Assembly: GCF_024979315.1 (NCBI RefSeq)
Contig: NZ_JANLCK010000001.1
Coordinates: 496,001-560,000 of the forward strand
Direction of reading: 5' to 3'
Source: Herbiconiux oxytropis
GTDB lineage: Bacteria > Actinomycetota > Actinomycetes > Actinomycetales > Microbacteriaceae
Length of the DNA stretch: 64,000 nt
A model generated the notes under the pieces. That model was not told the origin of the DNA. It was given only the letters and a program-made list of their open reading frames with translations, and made no database searches. This document shows positions 52,321-63,440 of this stretch, piece by piece (position 1 is the stretch's first letter; each line of letters opens with the position of its first letter). The position numbers and the translations under genes were made by a program.

Positions 52321-53538
52321 TTACGCGCCCATGCGCTCCTTGAGGTTCTCGTCGAGCGTGGCGAGGAACTCCTCGGTGGTCTGGTAGCCCTGTTCGGGGC
52401 CCACCAGCAGCGCGAGGTCCTTCGTCATCTTGCCCGACTCGACCGTCTTGATCACGACGTCCTCGAGGGTGAGCGAGAAGTCGATGAGCTCCTGGTTGCC
52501 GTCGAGCTTGCCGCGGTGGGCGAGCCCACGGGTCCAGGCGAAGATCGAGGCGATCGGGTTGGTCGACGTGGGCTTGCCGGCCTGGTGCTGGCGGTAGTGG
52601 CGGGTCACGGTGCCGTGCGCGGCCTCCGCCTCCACGACCTTGCCGTCCGGCGTGGCCAGCACAGAGGTCATGAGGCCGAGCGAGCCGAAGCCCTGAGCCA
52701 CGGTGTCGGACTGCACGTCGCCGTCGTAGTTCTTGCAGGCCCAGACGTAGCCGCCCTCCCACTTCATGGCCGAGGCGACCATGTCGTCGATGAGACGGTG
52801 CTCGTAGGTGAGGCCGGCGGCGTCGAACCGCTCCTTGAACTCGGTCTCGAAGATCTCCTGGAAGATGTCCTTGAACCGGCCGTCGTAGGCCTTCAGGATC
52901 GTGTTCTTCGTCGAGAGGTAGACGGGGTAGTTGCGGGTGAGGCCATAGTTGAGCGAGGCGCGCGCGAAGTCGCGGATCGAGGCGTCCTGGTTGTACTGCA
53001 CCTGGGCGATGCCGTCGTCGGGAGCGTCGTAGACCTCGAACTTCATCGGCTCGGAGCCGTCCTCGGGCGTGAACTCGACCGTGAGCTTGCCCTTGCCCTT
53101 GAACACGAAGTCGGTGGCGCGGTACTGATCGCCGAAGGCGTGACGGCCGATGATGATCGGCTTGTTCCAGCCGGGCACGAGGCGCGGGATGTTCGAGATG
53201 ATGATCGGCTCGCGGAAGATCACGCCGCCGAGGATGTTGCGGATGGTGCCGTTGGGCGACTTCCACATCTTCTTCAGGCCGAACTCCTCCACCCGGGCCT
53301 CGTCGGGCGTGATGGTGGCGCACTTGACCCCCACACCGTGCTTCTGGATGGCGTGAGCCGCGTCGATCGTGACCTGGTCGTCGGTCTGGTCGCGGTACTC
53401 GATGCCGAGGTCGTAGTACTCGAGGTTCACCTCGAGGTACGGGTGGATCAGCGTGTCTTTGATGGCCTGCCAGATGATGCGAGTCATCTCGTCGCCGTCG
53501 AGTTCGACGACCGTGCCTTCAACCTTGATCTTCTGCAA
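52321..53538 (-). CDS. icd: NADP-dependent isocitrate dehydrogenase
   Basis: 405 residues, the homodimeric type related to eukaryotic cytosolic IDH rather than E. coli Icd. It makes 2-oxoglutarate in the TCA cycle. [14 protein letters not shown] is the substrate-binding motif, and [13 protein letters not shown] contacts NADP. The start is TTG, backed by AAGGAG seven bases upstream and the exact family N-terminus ([19 protein letters not shown]). A perfect palindrome lies in the gap shared with the divergent GNAT gene. Confidence 0.97.
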   Translation of the reverse strand: MQKIKVEGTVVELDGDEMTRIIWQAIKDTLIHPYLEVNLEYYDLGIEYRDQTDDQVTIDAAHAIQKHGVGVKCATITPDEARVEEFGLKKMWKSPNGTIRNILGGVIFREPIIISNIPRLVPGWNKPIIIGRHAFGDQYRATDFVFKGKGKLTVEFTPEDGSEPMKFEVYDAPDDGIAQVQYNQDASIRDFARASLNYGLTRNYPVYLSTKNTILKAYDGRFKDIFQEIFETEFKERFDAAGLTYEHRLIDDMVASAMKWEGGYVWACKNYDGDVQSDTVAQGFGSLGLMTSVLATPDGKVVEAEAAHGTVTRHYRQHQAGKPTSTNPIASIFAWTRGLAHRGKLDGNQELIDFSLTLEDVVIKTVESGKMTKDLALLVGPEQGYQTTEEFLATLDENLKERMGA

Positions 53539-53598
53539 TTCAGCTCCTTGACAGCTGTTCGAAAGTGGGCCGTCAGCCAGTTTACCTTGTCCTCCAGT

Positions 53599-53616
53599 TA
53601 TCTCGACATCGAGATA
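53599..53616. promoter_or_regulatory. Perfect palindrome between icd and GNAT gene
   Basis: TATCTCGA and TCGAGATA with a two-base spacer (CA). It lies 61 bases before the icd start and 39 bases before the GNAT start. The shape suits a dimeric MarR-type regulator. TamR of Streptomyces, a MarR protein, is known to control isocitrate dehydrogenase and aconitase genes, so a TamR-like protein is the leading guess. Confidence 0.6.
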
Positions 53617-53654
53617 TCTTGGCGCGGCCGGAGGGCAGCCGATACCCTGTCAGC

Positions 53655-54107
53655 ATGAGCGAACTGAGGCTGGAAGAACTCGCGGCATCGAACATCGTCG
53701 CGGCGAACACCCTCACGCTGAAGCCCGGCCAGGAGCAGTACGTGGCACCGGTGTCGCACTCCATCGCCGAGGCCTACGTGAACCCCAACACGGCGTGGCC
53801 CCGGGTGGTGCTCGAAGACGACGAGGTCGTCGGCTTCATCATGGGCAACTTCGATCCGGATGCGACCGAGGACGTGTTCCGCGGCTGCATCTGGCGCATC
53901 AACGTGGCCGCGAGCGCCCAGGGCCGCGGCGTCGGCCGCTTCGCCGTGCTCGCGCTGGCCGACGAGGCGCGCTCGCGCGGCTTCGAGCGCATCACGGTGA
54001 TGTTCGAGCCGGGCGAGGACGGTCCGGCCGCCTTCTTCGAGCGGATCGGCTTCGAGACCATCGGCGAGACGCCCTACGGCGAGACCATCGCCGCACTCAC
54101 CCTGTGA
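53655..54107 (+). CDS. GNAT family N-acetyltransferase
   Basis: 150 residues. The acetyl-CoA loop is SAQGRGVGRFAV (about 93-104), and a C-terminal FFERIGFETIGE matches small-molecule GNATs such as spermidine acetyltransferases. GEDGPAAFFERIGF is conserved in that group. Substrate is unknown. It diverges from icd with a shared palindrome, suggesting linked control. Confidence 0.85.
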   Translation: MSELRLEELAASNIVAANTLTLKPGQEQYVAPVSHSIAEAYVNPNTAWPRVVLEDDEVVGFIMGNFDPDATEDVFRGCIWRINVAASAQGRGVGRFAVLALADEARSRGFERITVMFEPGEDGPAAFFERIGFETIGETPYGETIAALTL

Positions 54108-54132
54108 GCCCTGACGGCGCCACCGCTCAGGC

Positions 54133-54474
54133 GTGAGCTTCGTCGACGACGTGCTCGAGGTGGTCGACTCGATCCCCGCGGGCCAGGTGCTGAGCTACGG
54201 CGACGTCGCCGCCCTGCTCGGCAGCCGAGGAGCGCGAGCCGTCGGGGGCATCATGCGCTCCTACGGCCACGCCCATCCGTGGTGGCGCGTCGTGCGCGCC
54301 GGGGGCCTCCCTCCCATCGGGCACGAGGCATCCGCCCGTCTGCACTACGACAGCGAGGGAACCCCGCTCCGGGCGATCTCGCGGGAACCGGGTTATGCGG
54401 TCGACTACGCTGTAGCACGGTGGCGGCCGTCGCATCCGGCCGCTCTGCACGAGAGGACCGACCACAGCAGATGA
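54133..54474 (+). CDS. Alkyltransferase-like protein (MGMT family, no active Cys)
   Basis: 113 residues, only the DNA-binding domain of O6-alkylguanine transferases. The helix-turn-helix region reads VLSYGDVAALLGSRGARAVGGIMR. Where MGMT has the PCHR alkyl-accepting Cys, this protein has HPWWRVVRAGG. Alkyltransferase-like proteins bind O6-alkylguanine and pass the lesion to nucleotide excision repair without removing the alkyl group. GTG start. The stop overlaps the next ATG (ATGA). Confidence 0.85.
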   Translation: MSFVDDVLEVVDSIPAGQVLSYGDVAALLGSRGARAVGGIMRSYGHAHPWWRVVRAGGLPPIGHEASARLHYDSEGTPLRAISREPGYAVDYAVARWRPSHPAALHERTDHSR

Positions 54475-54884
54475 CCAAGCGCGCACTCCTCGCCGGGATC
54501 ACGGCGGCAGGCCTCCTGGCCGCGCTCTCCGGCTGCTCCCTCGCGAGCGCCATCACCCCTCCGGTCGAATCGCAGCTCTACCCGACCGTCGCCGATGCCC
54601 GCGGAGCCGACGCGACCATCGAGATCCCCTCCTGGGTGCCGGAGGACGCCGTCGGCATCCGCATCAAGGAGAACGCCGAGACGGGCGCCGCCATCATGCA
54701 GTTCGGCGACCCCGCACCCGAGGCCATCGGCACGGCGTGCGATGCCTCGGTCGCCGGCAACACGGCGCCGCTGGACGACACCTGGTGGCCGCAGACCCTG
54801 CCGCCGCCCGAGGAGATCACCTGCCAGGACGGCTGGCACGTCGCCTTCCTCTACGGCTCGCAGTTCTTCGCCTGGAAGCCCTGA
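54471..54884 (+). CDS. Small secreted lipoprotein
   Basis: 137 residues. Signal peptide with lipobox LSGC (Cys22). The mature part has two cysteines (GTACDAS and EITCQDG) and ends in an aromatic-rich segment (HVAFLYGSQFFAWKP). Function is unknown. It overlaps the alkyltransferase-like gene by four bases, so they are co-translated, though no functional link is evident. Confidence 0.72.
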   Translation: MTKRALLAGITAAGLLAALSGCSLASAITPPVESQLYPTVADARGADATIEIPSWVPEDAVGIRIKENAETGAAIMQFGDPAPEAIGTACDASVAGNTAPLDDTWWPQTLPPPEEITCQDGWHVAFLYGSQFFAWKP

Positions 54885-54909
54885 CCCCTCTCTTTCGGGG
54901 CCTGCGGCC

Positions 54910-56742
54910 CTAGACCAGCGACTCCCGCCACGACGCGTGCAGCTGGGCGAAGCGCCCGGTGCCCGCGATCAGCTCGTCTGGCGTGCCGTCCTCCACGATG
55001 CGCCCGTGCTCCATCACGAGCACGCGGTCGGCGATCGAGACGGTCGAGAGCCGGTGCGCGATGATCACGGCCGTGCGGTCGGCGAGCAGGGTCTGCAGCG
55101 CCTCCTGCACGAGCCGTTCGCTCGGGATGTCGAGCGAGGCGGTCGCCTCGTCGAGGATGAGCACGGCCGGGTCGGCGAGAAAGGCCCGCGCGAACGAGAT
55201 CAGCTGCCGCTGGCCGGCCGACACCCGCCCGCCGCGCTTGTTCACGTCGGTCTCGTAGCCGTTCGGGAGCCCGCGGATGAACTCGTCGGCACCCACGGCC
55301 TTCGCGGCCTCCACGATCTCGTCCCTCGACGCCTCCGGGCGGCCGATCGCGATGTTGTCGGCCACCGTGCCGGAGAAGAGATAAGCCTCCTGGGTCACCA
55401 TCACGATCGCACGCCGAAGATCTTTCGGGTGGAGCTCCCGCAGATCGATGCCGTCGAGGGTGATGCGCCCGGCCGTGGGGTCATAGAACCGGGAGATGAG
55501 CTTGGCGAGCGTCGACTTGCCGGCACCTGTGGAGCCCACGAGCGCGATCGTCTGGCCTGCGGGGATGTCGAGGTCGAACTCGGGCAGGATCGGCCGGCCC
55601 GCCACGTAACCGAACGCCACGGCCTCGAACTCCACCGCGCCCTTCGAGGTCCAGAGGTCGACCGGATGCTCCGGGTCGGGCACGCTCGGCCGCTCCTCGA
55701 GCACCCCCGAGATCTTCTCCAGCGCAGCCGTGGCGCTCTGGTAGCTGTTGTAGAACATCGCCATGTCCTCCATCGGGTCGAAGAACCGGCGGGTGTAGAG
55801 CACCGCGGCCAGCAGCACGCCGATCTCCATGCCACCGTCGATCACCCGGAAGCCGCCGACGAGCAGCACCACGGCCACCGCAACGTTGCCGATGAGCACG
55901 AGGCCGGGGTCGTAGATGCCGAAGAGCCGGATGACCTTGGCGTTGGCCTCGCGGTTGTCCTCGACGAGGCCTGCGAATTCCGCCGCGTCGGCCTTCTGGG
56001 TGCGGAACGCCTTCACGGCGCGGATGCCCGTCATGGTCTCGACGAAGCGCACGATCAGCCGGGCCGACGCCACGCGCGTGCGCCGGAACATCCGCTGCGA
56101 CCGCACCTGGAACCAGCGGGTGAGGATGGCCAGCGGCACGAGGGCCACCAGAAGGATGAAGCCGGACTCGACGTCGAGCAGGAAGAGCGCGACGGCGGTG
56201 AGCACCATGTAGAGCACGCCCTGCACGAGCTGGTTGATGCCGGAGTCGAGCAGCTCGCTGATGGCGTCGAGGTCGCTCGTCTGCCGCGAGATGATGCGGC
56301 CGGACGTGTAGCTCTCGTGGAACTCCAGGCTCAGCCGCTGGGTGTGCAGGAACACCCGCCGGCGCAGGTCGAACAGGATGGCCTGGCTGATCTGTGCGGA
56401 GAGCACGGTGAACCAGGCGATGAGTCCGGCACCGAGGATGCCGGCCAGCAGGTAGGCGAGGCCAGCGAGACCCACGGGCATCCAGTCGTTCGCGAGCAGG
56501 GCGGGCAGTCCCGTGTCGATGCCATAGGCGATGATCGAGGGGCCGGCGACCTGCGAGACCGTGCTGATGACCACGACCACGATGCTGAGCGCGAGGCGCG
56601 CCCGCAGGGGGTGGATGAGCGAGCCGAGCAGGCGCAGGGAGCGGCGGCGGATCTGCCGGCTCTCGTCGCGCGAGAAGTCGTCGCGTTCCTCGCCCGCGAC
56701 ACCCGAGACGGTGGAGTCGCGGGAATCGGTCGAGTCGCTCAT
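54910..56742 (-). CDS. Heterodimeric ABC exporter, catalytic subunit
   Basis: 610 residues. A charged N-terminal tail (about 1-38) precedes six membrane segments (about 45-340) and an ATPase domain (about 370-605). Walker A is GSTGAGKST, Walker [12 protein letters not shown] with the catalytic Glu, and the signature is altered to VSAGQRQL. It pairs with the gene directly upstream, overlapping by four bases. The layout mirrors the exporter at 34.5-38.3 kb, with gene order reversed relative to the catalytic role. Confidence 0.9.
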   Translation of the reverse strand: MSDSTDSRDSTVSGVAGEERDDFSRDESRQIRRRSLRLLGSLIHPLRARLALSIVVVVISTVSQVAGPSIIAYGIDTGLPALLANDWMPVGLAGLAYLLAGILGAGLIAWFTVLSAQISQAILFDLRRRVFLHTQRLSLEFHESYTSGRIISRQTSDLDAISELLDSGINQLVQGVLYMVLTAVALFLLDVESGFILLVALVPLAILTRWFQVRSQRMFRRTRVASARLIVRFVETMTGIRAVKAFRTQKADAAEFAGLVEDNREANAKVIRLFGIYDPGLVLIGNVAVAVVLLVGGFRVIDGGMEIGVLLAAVLYTRRFFDPMEDMAMFYNSYQSATAALEKISGVLEERPSVPDPEHPVDLWTSKGAVEFEAVAFGYVAGRPILPEFDLDIPAGQTIALVGSTGAGKSTLAKLISRFYDPTAGRITLDGIDLRELHPKDLRRAIVMVTQEAYLFSGTVADNIAIGRPEASRDEIVEAAKAVGADEFIRGLPNGYETDVNKRGGRVSAGQRQLISFARAFLADPAVLILDEATASLDIPSERLVQEALQTLLADRTAVIIAHRLSTVSIADRVLVMEHGRIVEDGTPDELIAGTGRFAQLHASWRESLV

Positions 56743-58538
56743 CGGGACACCTCCTCGGTGGCGGGGACCTCAGGGCTGTCGAAGCTCGAGATCACGAAGC
56801 GGTAGTGCGCGCTCGAGGCGAGCAGCTCGGAGTGCGTGCCCACAGCCGTGATGCGGCCGTTCTCCAGCAGCGCCACCCGGTCGGCGAGCGCCACGGTCGA
56901 GGGCCGGTGGGCCACGATGAGCGCCGTGGTGGTGGCGAGCACGCGCCGGAGGGCGGCCTCCACGAGCGCCTCGGTGTCGACGTCGAGCGCCGAGAGCGGA
57001 TCGTCGAGCACGAGGATCTCGGGGCGCGCCGCGATCGCCCGCGCCAGCGCGAGTCGCTGCCGCTGGCCGCCGGAGAGACTGAGTCCCTCCTCCCCCACCT
57101 TCGTGTCGAGCCCCGCGGGCAGGTCGTCGACGAACGACGCCTGGGCGATGTTGAGTGCTTCGCGGAGATCCTCCTCCGAGGCGTCGGGCCGGCCCAGCAG
57201 CACGTTCTCGCGCACGGTGCGGCTGAACAGCGTCGCCTCCTCGAACGCCATGGCGATGCGGGAGCGCAGGTCGTCGAGCGCGAGATCGCGCACGTCGACA
57301 CCGTCGACCCGCACGGAACCGCCGGTGACGTCGTAGAGCCGGGTGGTGAGCGCCGTGAGCGTGGACTTGCCCGAACCGGTGAGCCCCACGAGCGCCATGG
57401 TCTCTCCGGGCTGGACGGTGAGCGAGACGCCGTCGACGAGGTCGGGGAACGTCGCGGGCGCATCCTGGTAGCGGAAGTGCACGTCGTCGAAGACGAGCTC
57501 GCCTCGGCCGCGCGACACCGCCGCCGGCTGCTCCGGGTCGATGATCGTGTTCTCGGCGTCCATCACCTCGAAGAAGCGCAGCGTGGCGGTCTTCGCGTCG
57601 AGGGTCATGGCGAGGAAGTAGCCGAGCGACCAGATGGGGAACAGCAGCACGGTGCCGGTGGCGAAGAACGCCACGAGCTCACCCACCGACGACTGCCCGG
57701 TGGAGGCGAGCCAGACGCCCACCACGAGGCACACGCCGAAGGCGAGGTCCGGGATGAGCGTGAGGTAGAGCCAGATGCCTGCGATCGCCTTGGCCTTCTC
57801 GATCTCGGTGCCGCGGAGCTGCTCGGCCTGCGACTCGAACCGCTTGAGGGCGTAGCGTCCGCGGCCGAAGGCCTTGAGCACGCGGATGCCGTGCACGGAC
57901 TCCTCCACGCTCGTCGCGAGGTCGCCGGTCTGGTCCTGGCTCCGCCTGGCCACGTCGGAGTACTTGCGCTCGAAACTGAAGCTGTAGAGGATGACGGGCA
58001 CCGCGGCCGCCACGAAGATGAGCCCGAGCACCCAGTTGAGCGCGATCAGGATGACGGCGCCGCCGATGATGGTGAGCACGTTCACCACGAGCAGCACGAG
58101 ACCGAACGAGAGCCAGCGGCGGATGAGGTTGAGGTCACTCACGGCGCGCGAGAGCAGCTGCCCGCTCGGCCAGCGGTCGTGGAACGCCACCGGCAGGTTC
58201 TGCAGCCGTCGGTAGAGGCTGTTGCGCAGCCGCGCCTCGACGTGCGTGCCCGGGGTCAGCACCAGGGCTCGCCGGGCACCGATGAGCACGGCCTCGAGCA
58301 CTCCCAGGGCCAGCACGATGCCCGCGGCCACCCAGATCGGTCCAGGATCGCCGTCGGCGAGCGGTCCGTCCACCATCCACTGCAGCACCTGCGGGATGGC
58401 GAGCGCCACCGCACTCGCGACCACGGAGACCACCATGGCGGCGTAGATGCGGGGCAGGGCCTCGCGCACGTAGGGTCGCAGGCGCGACAGCACGGCGACC
58501 GTTCCCACGGCCGACTGGGGGTTCGTGGGCTCTGGCAT
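56739..58538 (-). CDS. Heterodimeric ABC exporter, degenerate-site subunit
   Basis: 599 residues from the ATG. Six membrane segments (about 28-320) and an ATPase domain (about 355-590). Walker A is GLTGSGKST, signature LSGGQRQR. Walker B reads [12 protein letters not shown], with Asp in place of catalytic Glu. The Q-loop region is [10 protein letters not shown]. It is co-translated with the catalytic subunit. The open frame continues upstream, antisense to real sequence, and was excluded. A GTAAG/CTTAC inverted repeat lies about 15 bases upstream of the start. Confidence 0.9.
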   Translation of the reverse strand: MPEPTNPQSAVGTVAVLSRLRPYVREALPRIYAAMVVSVVASAVALAIPQVLQWMVDGPLADGDPGPIWVAAGIVLALGVLEAVLIGARRALVLTPGTHVEARLRNSLYRRLQNLPVAFHDRWPSGQLLSRAVSDLNLIRRWLSFGLVLLVVNVLTIIGGAVILIALNWVLGLIFVAAAVPVILYSFSFERKYSDVARRSQDQTGDLATSVEESVHGIRVLKAFGRGRYALKRFESQAEQLRGTEIEKAKAIAGIWLYLTLIPDLAFGVCLVVGVWLASTGQSSVGELVAFFATGTVLLFPIWSLGYFLAMTLDAKTATLRFFEVMDAENTIIDPEQPAAVSRGRGELVFDDVHFRYQDAPATFPDLVDGVSLTVQPGETMALVGLTGSGKSTLTALTTRLYDVTGGSVRVDGVDVRDLALDDLRSRIAMAFEEATLFSRTVRENVLLGRPDASEEDLREALNIAQASFVDDLPAGLDTKVGEEGLSLSGGQRQRLALARAIAARPEILVLDDPLSALDVDTEALVEAALRRVLATTTALIVAHRPSTVALADRVALLENGRITAVGTHSELLASSAHYRFVISSFDSPEVPATEEVSR

Positions 58539-58551
58539 GGTCCGTTTCCTC

Positions 58552-58565
58552 GTAAGCAGCCTTAC
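58552..58565. promoter_or_regulatory. Inverted repeat before the exporter genes
   Basis: GTAAG (58552-58556) and CTTAC (58561-58565) with a four-base spacer, 14-27 bases before the exporter ATG. It may be a small operator for a TetR- or MarR-type regulator; none is encoded nearby. GAGGAAA between it and the start is the ribosome site. Confidence 0.35.
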
Positions 58566-58600
58566 AGAATACGTTCCCGGCCCCTCCCCCGCAAGCGGGG

Positions 58601-59806
58601 TCAGCGGATGCGCACGGAGAGGCAGGTCACGCAGCCCTCGAGCTTCTCGAACTCCGAGATGTCGACCGAGATCACGCGGTAGCCGAGCCCCTCGATCAGC
58701 CGGGCCGACTCGGGGGCGGAGGAGGCGATGAGCACCGTGTCGTCGGCGAGGATGACCACATGGGCGCCGCTGGGTTCCGGCACCTCGAGGAAGCGGTCGT
58801 AGACGAACGGGTCGTCGACGAGGGGCCGGTACCCGATGACGGTGCCGTCGGGCAGGGCTGTGACCGTGCTCTTCAGGTGCAGGGCCTTCGTCACGGGCAC
58901 GGCCACCACCGAGTAGCCGCGCGGCGCGAGGATCTTGCGGAGCTGGCGGATGCCGTCGGAGTTCGTGCGGCCGCCGCGCCCCACGAAGATGGTCGTGCCG
59001 ATCTTCAGCACGTCGCCGCCGTCGAGGGTGCCGGGGCGCTCGATCCGCAGCACCTCGAGGCCGAGGGCCGTGAGGCTCTCCTCCACGCCGTCGATCTCGT
59101 CGAGCCGCTCGTCGGCGCCCGGGCTCGTGAGCACGGCCAGGGCGCCGAACATCACGACGGTGTCCTCCACGAACACCGAGTCCGGCAGGTCGCCGGCCGG
59201 CGCCACCTCCACCGGGTCCCAGCCGGCGCCCGTGAGCGCGGCCACGTAGGACTCCCACTGCCGCTCGGCGAGCTCGACGTCGACGGTCTCGCGCTCGATG
59301 TGCGTCACGAGGCCGTCCTGCAGGCTCTTCGCGGGGCGCCGCACGAGCACGTACTTCTTGCGCAGCACCTCCTCCTGCTCGCTGAGGCCCACCCGCGCGT
59401 GGATCCGGGGAGCGATGGCCACCGAGGCCACGATCGCCCCGAGCACGAAGATCAGGTTGTTCCCCACAAGCGTGCCCACGAGGGGGGCGAGGAGGTCAGC
59501 GAAGGCGATGCCGGCGGCGAGTGCCGACAGACCGGTGCCGATGAGGGCGGCGAGGGCCCCGGAGACGACCCCCGCGATGGCCGACGTGTACCAGTGCCGG
59601 AAGGCGCCGACCAGCCCGAAGACCGCGGTGAACAGGAACAGCACGAGGGTCGAGTTCAGGAAGTACTCGGTGTAGACCGCGAAGACCTGCGGGTTCTGCG
59701 CGTTCTGGATGAAGTACGCCAGATCTGCCGCCACGAGTGCCACGAGGGCCACTGCGAGGGCCGCGACGATCGAGGCGATGACCGAGCGGAGCCGGTAGGA
59801 AGACAT
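58601..59806 (-). CDS. Membrane-anchored DDAH-like amidinohydrolase
   Basis: 401 residues from ATG 59806, chosen because AAGG lies eight bases upstream; a GTG at 59812 is too close to it. The N-terminal 135 residues hold four hydrophobic segments (about 8-30, 45-68, 74-97, 103-128). Residues about 145-401 form a dimethylarginine dimethylaminohydrolase-like domain with [12 protein letters not shown], the active-site His in [10 protein letters not shown] and the active-site Cys near the C-terminus in [16 protein letters not shown] normally is soluble and converts methylated arginine to citrulline. The substrate here is unproven. Confidence 0.82.
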   Translation of the reverse strand: MSSYRLRSVIASIVAALAVALVALVAADLAYFIQNAQNPQVFAVYTEYFLNSTLVLFLFTAVFGLVGAFRHWYTSAIAGVVSGALAALIGTGLSALAAGIAFADLLAPLVGTLVGNNLIFVLGAIVASVAIAPRIHARVGLSEQEEVLRKKYVLVRRPAKSLQDGLVTHIERETVDVELAERQWESYVAALTGAGWDPVEVAPAGDLPDSVFVEDTVVMFGALAVLTSPGADERLDEIDGVEESLTALGLEVLRIERPGTLDGGDVLKIGTTIFVGRGGRTNSDGIRQLRKILAPRGYSVVAVPVTKALHLKSTVTALPDGTVIGYRPLVDDPFVYDRFLEVPEPSGAHVVILADDTVLIASSAPESARLIEGLGYRVISVDISEFEKLEGCVTCLSVRIR

Positions 59807-59857
59807 GGTCACGACCTTAAGCGGAGCTGGCTGGACGAATCTCGGATCGGGGGGAGT

Positions 59858-61501
59858 TCAGTGGAAGAAGTGACGCTCACCGGTGAAGTACATGGTGACC
59901 CCCGCCTTCTCGGCGGCCTCGACCACCTCCGCGTCACGCACCGAACCGCCCGGCTGCACGACCGCCTTGACGCCTGCGGCGAGAAGCACCTCGAGGCCGT
60001 CCGCGAAGGGGAAGAAGGCGTCGGAGGCGGCCACGGAACCCGCGGCACGATCGCCCGCCCGGCTCACGGCGAGCTGACACGAGTCCACCCGGTTCACCTG
60101 ACCCATACCGACACCGACGGATGCGCCGCGCGACGCGAGCAGGATGGCGTTCGACTTCACCGAGCGGCAGGCCTTCCAGGCGAACTCGAGGTCGTCGAGC
60201 GTGGCCTCGTCGGCCGCGGGGCCGGCGGCGAGCGTCCAGGTGGAGCGGTCGAGACCCTCGAAGCCGTCGGGGGTCTGCGCGAGGAACCCGCCGCTCAGCT
60301 GCCGGAGCTCCACGGCCTCGCGGCCGAAGCCCTCTGGCAGCGTGAGCAGCCGCAGGTTCTTCTTGGTGCTCAGCACCTCGAAGGCGTCGGCGTCGAAGGC
60401 GGGGGCCACGAGCACCTCGGTGAAGACGTCCTTGACCGATTCGGCCATGGCGAGGGTGACGGTGCGGTTGGCCGCGATCACGCCGCCGAACGCCGAGACG
60501 GGGTCGCACGCGTGCGCCTTGGCGTGCGCGTCGGCGATCCGATCGGGCGCCGAGGCCGCACCCACGGCGATGCCGCAGGGGTTGGCGTGCTTGATGATGG
60601 CCACAGCCGGTGCGGCGAAGTCGAAAGCCGCGCGCACGGCGGCATCGGCGTCGACGTAGTTGTTGTACGACATCTCCTTGCCGTGCAGCTGCACGGCCTG
60701 GGCGATGCCGTGGCCCTCGGGGCGCGAGTAGAGGGCGGCCTGCTGGTGCGAGTTCTCGCCGTACCGCAGGGTGGCGGTGCGCGTGGCCGAGACTGCGAGC
60801 TCGGCCGGGAACTGCGCGTCGGTGGCCGCATCCGGTGACCCGATCGGGGTCTCGGTCCGGGACTCGGTCTGGCCGAGCTGCTCGGCGAACCAGCCGGCCA
60901 CGGCGGTGTCGTACGAGGCGGTGTGTGCGAAGGCCAGCGCGGCGAGCTCCCGGCGGAGGCCGAGGGAGGTGCCCCCGGCGGCGATCGCCTCGATGACGGC
61001 GGAGTAGCGCTCCGGCGAGACCACGATGGCCACGTTCGCGAAGTTCTTGGCCGAGGCGCGCACGAGGGCGGGGCCGCCGATGTCGATCTGCTCGATCACG
61101 GTGTCGGGCGCTGCGCCCGAGGCGACGGTCTCGCGGAACGGGTAGAGGTTGACCACCACGAGATCGAAGGCCCGGATGCCGAGCTCCTCGAGCTGATGCT
61201 TGTGCGACTCCAGGCGCAGGTCGGCGAGGATGCCGGCGTGCACGCCCGGGTGCAGGGTCTTGACGCGACCGTCGAGCGACTCGGGGAAGCCCGTGACGCT
61301 CGAGACCTCGGTGACGGCCACGCCGGCGTCGGCGATGGCCTTCGCGGTCGATCCGGTGGAGACGATCTCGACCCCCGCGGCGGCGAGCGCCTGCACGAGC
61401 TCCACGAGCCCGGTCTTGTCGCTGACCGAGATGAGCGCCCGCGTGGCGGGGACGACGTCGCGGTGGGTGTAGAGGCTCGGGTCGTGCTGGGGGCCACTCA
61501 T
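59858..61501 (-). CDS. purH: Bifunctional AICAR transformylase / IMP cyclohydrolase
   Basis: 547 residues. The N-terminal cyclohydrolase domain (about 20-165) begins [12 protein letters not shown] and includes [14 protein letters not shown]. The C-terminal transformylase domain has the catalytic Lys-His pair in IIKHANPCG. It uses 10-formyl-THF for the last two steps of IMP synthesis. It overlaps purN by four bases. Upstream in-frame sequence belongs to purN's opposite frames and was ignored. Confidence 0.97.
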   Translation of the reverse strand: MSGPQHDPSLYTHRDVVPATRALISVSDKTGLVELVQALAAAGVEIVSTGSTAKAIADAGVAVTEVSSVTGFPESLDGRVKTLHPGVHAGILADLRLESHKHQLEELGIRAFDLVVVNLYPFRETVASGAAPDTVIEQIDIGGPALVRASAKNFANVAIVVSPERYSAVIEAIAAGGTSLGLRRELAALAFAHTASYDTAVAGWFAEQLGQTESRTETPIGSPDAATDAQFPAELAVSATRTATLRYGENSHQQAALYSRPEGHGIAQAVQLHGKEMSYNNYVDADAAVRAAFDFAAPAVAIIKHANPCGIAVGAASAPDRIADAHAKAHACDPVSAFGGVIAANRTVTLAMAESVKDVFTEVLVAPAFDADAFEVLSTKKNLRLLTLPEGFGREAVELRQLSGGFLAQTPDGFEGLDRSTWTLAAGPAADEATLDDLEFAWKACRSVKSNAILLASRGASVGVGMGQVNRVDSCQLAVSRAGDRAAGSVAASDAFFPFADGLEVLLAAGVKAVVQPGGSVRDAEVVEAAEKAGVTMYFTGERHFFH

Positions 61502-62097
61502 CGTGCTGCTGTCTCCTTGAGATCGACTAGTCCTTCGGCGATGTCGCGCACGGCCTGCACCAGCAGCTCGCGCTCCACCACCTTGATGCGCTCGTGCAGC
61601 TCGTGCTCGGTGTCGCCCGGGAGGACGGCGATCTCGCGCTGGACGATGACGGGCCCGGTGTCGACGCCCTCGTCGATCACGTGCACGGTGACCCCTGTCG
61701 TCCGAGCCCCCGCGGCCAGGGCGTCGCGCACGGCATGCGCACCCGGGAAGGCGGGGAGGAGGGCGGGGTGGGTGTTGATGATGCGGGGAGCCAGGGCCGT
61801 CACGACGGCCGGCGGCAGGATGCGCATGAAGCCCGCGCAGACCACGAGGTCCGGCGACCAGCGATCGATCTGGGCGAGCAGCTCGTCTCCCCAGGCGGCC
61901 CGGCTCTCGAAGGCGGTGGGCAGCACGGTGAAGCTCGGGATCTGGAACTCCTCGGCGTGCGCGAGGCCGTCGGCCTCCGTGTCCGACCCCACCGCGATGA
62001 CGCGGGCGGGGTAGCCGGGATCGCTCGAGGCTTCGAGGAGCGCCCGGAGGTTGGAGCCTCCCCCGGAGATCAGCACGAGGAGCGAGAGCACCGTCAC
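61498..62097 (-). CDS. purN: Phosphoribosylglycinamide formyltransferase
   Basis: 199 residues. It transfers formyl from 10-formyl-THF to [17 protein letters not shown] binds the ribose-phosphate. [13 protein letters not shown] carries the Asn-His pair and DEGVDTGPV the Asp of the active site. The GTG start overlaps the stop of the upstream membrane gene (GTGA). The order membrane protein-purN-purH matches Rv0955-Rv0957. Confidence 0.96.
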   Translation of the reverse strand: MTVLSLLVLISGGGSNLRALLEASSDPGYPARVIAVGSDTEADGLAHAEEFQIPSFTVLPTAFESRAAWGDELLAQIDRWSPDLVVCAGFMRILPPAVVTALAPRIINTHPALLPAFPGAHAVRDALAAGARTTGVTVHVIDEGVDTGPVIVQREIAVLPGDTEHELHERIKVVERELLVQAVRDIAEGLVDLKETAAR

Positions 62098-63359
62098 AGT
62101 GTATCGGCCGCGGCACTCCGGCTCACGTCGGCTCGGCGCACGGCCCCGGTGGCGAAGCCGAGCAGCATCGCCACGGTGAACTCGCCGAAGGCGCACAGCA
62201 GAACCCACCCGGCATCGGGCCCCACGTCGGCGAGACGACCGGGCCCGGCGGCCCCCTGGGAGGCCAGGGCGAGCAGGGCGAGGATGCCCGCTCCGACCAC
62301 TCCCGCGAGCGCGGCGGTGGCGAGGGTGCGCCGGAGGGCCCCCGCCCGCCCCTGCACTCTCTGTGTGAGCGCCGGTCGCAGCACGGCGGCGGCGAGGAAG
62401 CCCGCGGCCACCGGGACGAGCAGCCCTACGAAGCCGAGAGCCGGAGTTCCCTCGGGCAGGGCGCCGAGCACGGGCAGCGCGGGAACCAGGCCGAGCTGGG
62501 TGCCGAGCGGCGACACCGCCGACCCCGTGCCCAAGGCGAAGCCCGGGCCCACGAACCAGCTCGCCGTCCACACGATGAGGTTGGGCAGCAGCGCGAGCTG
62601 CGCCAGGGTGAGGCTCACTCCCCCGAGCACCCCGGCCTGCAGCCCTTCGTAGAGGGCGACGATGGGCGAGAAGTTCGTCACGAGGATGAGGGCCATGGCG
62701 AGGGCGGAGAAGCCCACGACCGCGGCGGCCGCGATCGTCCCTGCCCGGAGTGCCAGCCCCAGCAGGCCGCGATCCCGCTCGTCGAAACGCTCCACCGCCG
62801 TGCGCCCGCGCATCCGGAGGACCGACGCCGGGCCGAACTCAGAAGAGGCGACGCGCCGGGGGTTCGTCGCGTAGCCCACGACGAGCCCGAGGGCGTAGAC
62901 GAGGGCGGGGAGCACGGCGGCCTGCGGCAGAGCGGGCGCCGCGCCCTCGGCGGTGGAGCCGAGCGCCACGAGCAGGCCGAGGCCGGCGACGGCGAGCACA
63001 CCGGCCGCGCCACCGGTGACGGGATAGGGGGTGCCGCCCAGCCGGCGGCCCGAGCGCACTCCGAGCAGCACGGTCACGAGCGCGAGGCCGAGCGGTGCGA
63101 TGCCCACCGTGAACGGCACCTCGGCGCCTGCGACGCCGAGCTGCAGGGCGAGCGCCGGATCGATCGCGAGCGAGAGGTCGACGCCGTTGCCGAGCAGCCA
63201 GAGGTCGCCGGAGGCTCTCCAGAAGTCGAGCCAGTCGACCGCGAGCTCGAACTGGATGGCCCAGAGCAGCGTGAGCGGGATGAGCGGGATGCCGACTCCG
63301 ATCGCGACGACGATGAGGGCGTCGAGAGCGGCGAGCAGGGCGGTGACTGGGCGATTCAT
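62094..63359 (-). CDS. DUF6350-type multi-span membrane protein
   Basis: 421 residues from the ATG with MNRPVTALL. About ten hydrophobic segments, with a charged cytoplasmic loop ([22 protein letters not shown], about 185-206) and [14 protein letters not shown] near the C-terminus. It fits the DUF6350 family that precedes purN in many actinobacteria. Function is unknown. It is co-translated with purN. The frame extends 22 codons upstream, but this ATG gives the expected start. Confidence 0.8.
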   Translation of the reverse strand: MNRPVTALLAALDALIVVAIGVGIPLIPLTLLWAIQFELAVDWLDFWRASGDLWLLGNGVDLSLAIDPALALQLGVAGAEVPFTVGIAPLGLALVTVLLGVRSGRRLGGTPYPVTGGAAGVLAVAGLGLLVALGSTAEGAAPALPQAAVLPALVYALGLVVGYATNPRRVASSEFGPASVLRMRGRTAVERFDERDRGLLGLALRAGTIAAAAVVGFSALAMALILVTNFSPIVALYEGLQAGVLGGVSLTLAQLALLPNLIVWTASWFVGPGFALGTGSAVSPLGTQLGLVPALPVLGALPEGTPALGFVGLLVPVAAGFLAAAVLRPALTQRVQGRAGALRRTLATAALAGVVGAGILALLALASQGAAGPGRLADVGPDAGWVLLCAFGEFTVAMLLGFATGAVRRADVSRSAAADTL

Positions 63360-63440
63360 GCGTGGCGAGCCTACCTCTCGAGCCGCGCCATTCCCGTGCG
63401 GCACGCGCCCCCTGTCAGGGAGCACTCGAAAGACCCGCCG

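Noticed and set aside
50669-53323. 884-codon minus-strand open frame
   Set aside because: It covers parts of icd out of frame and nagA in antisense; both real genes have clear motifs.
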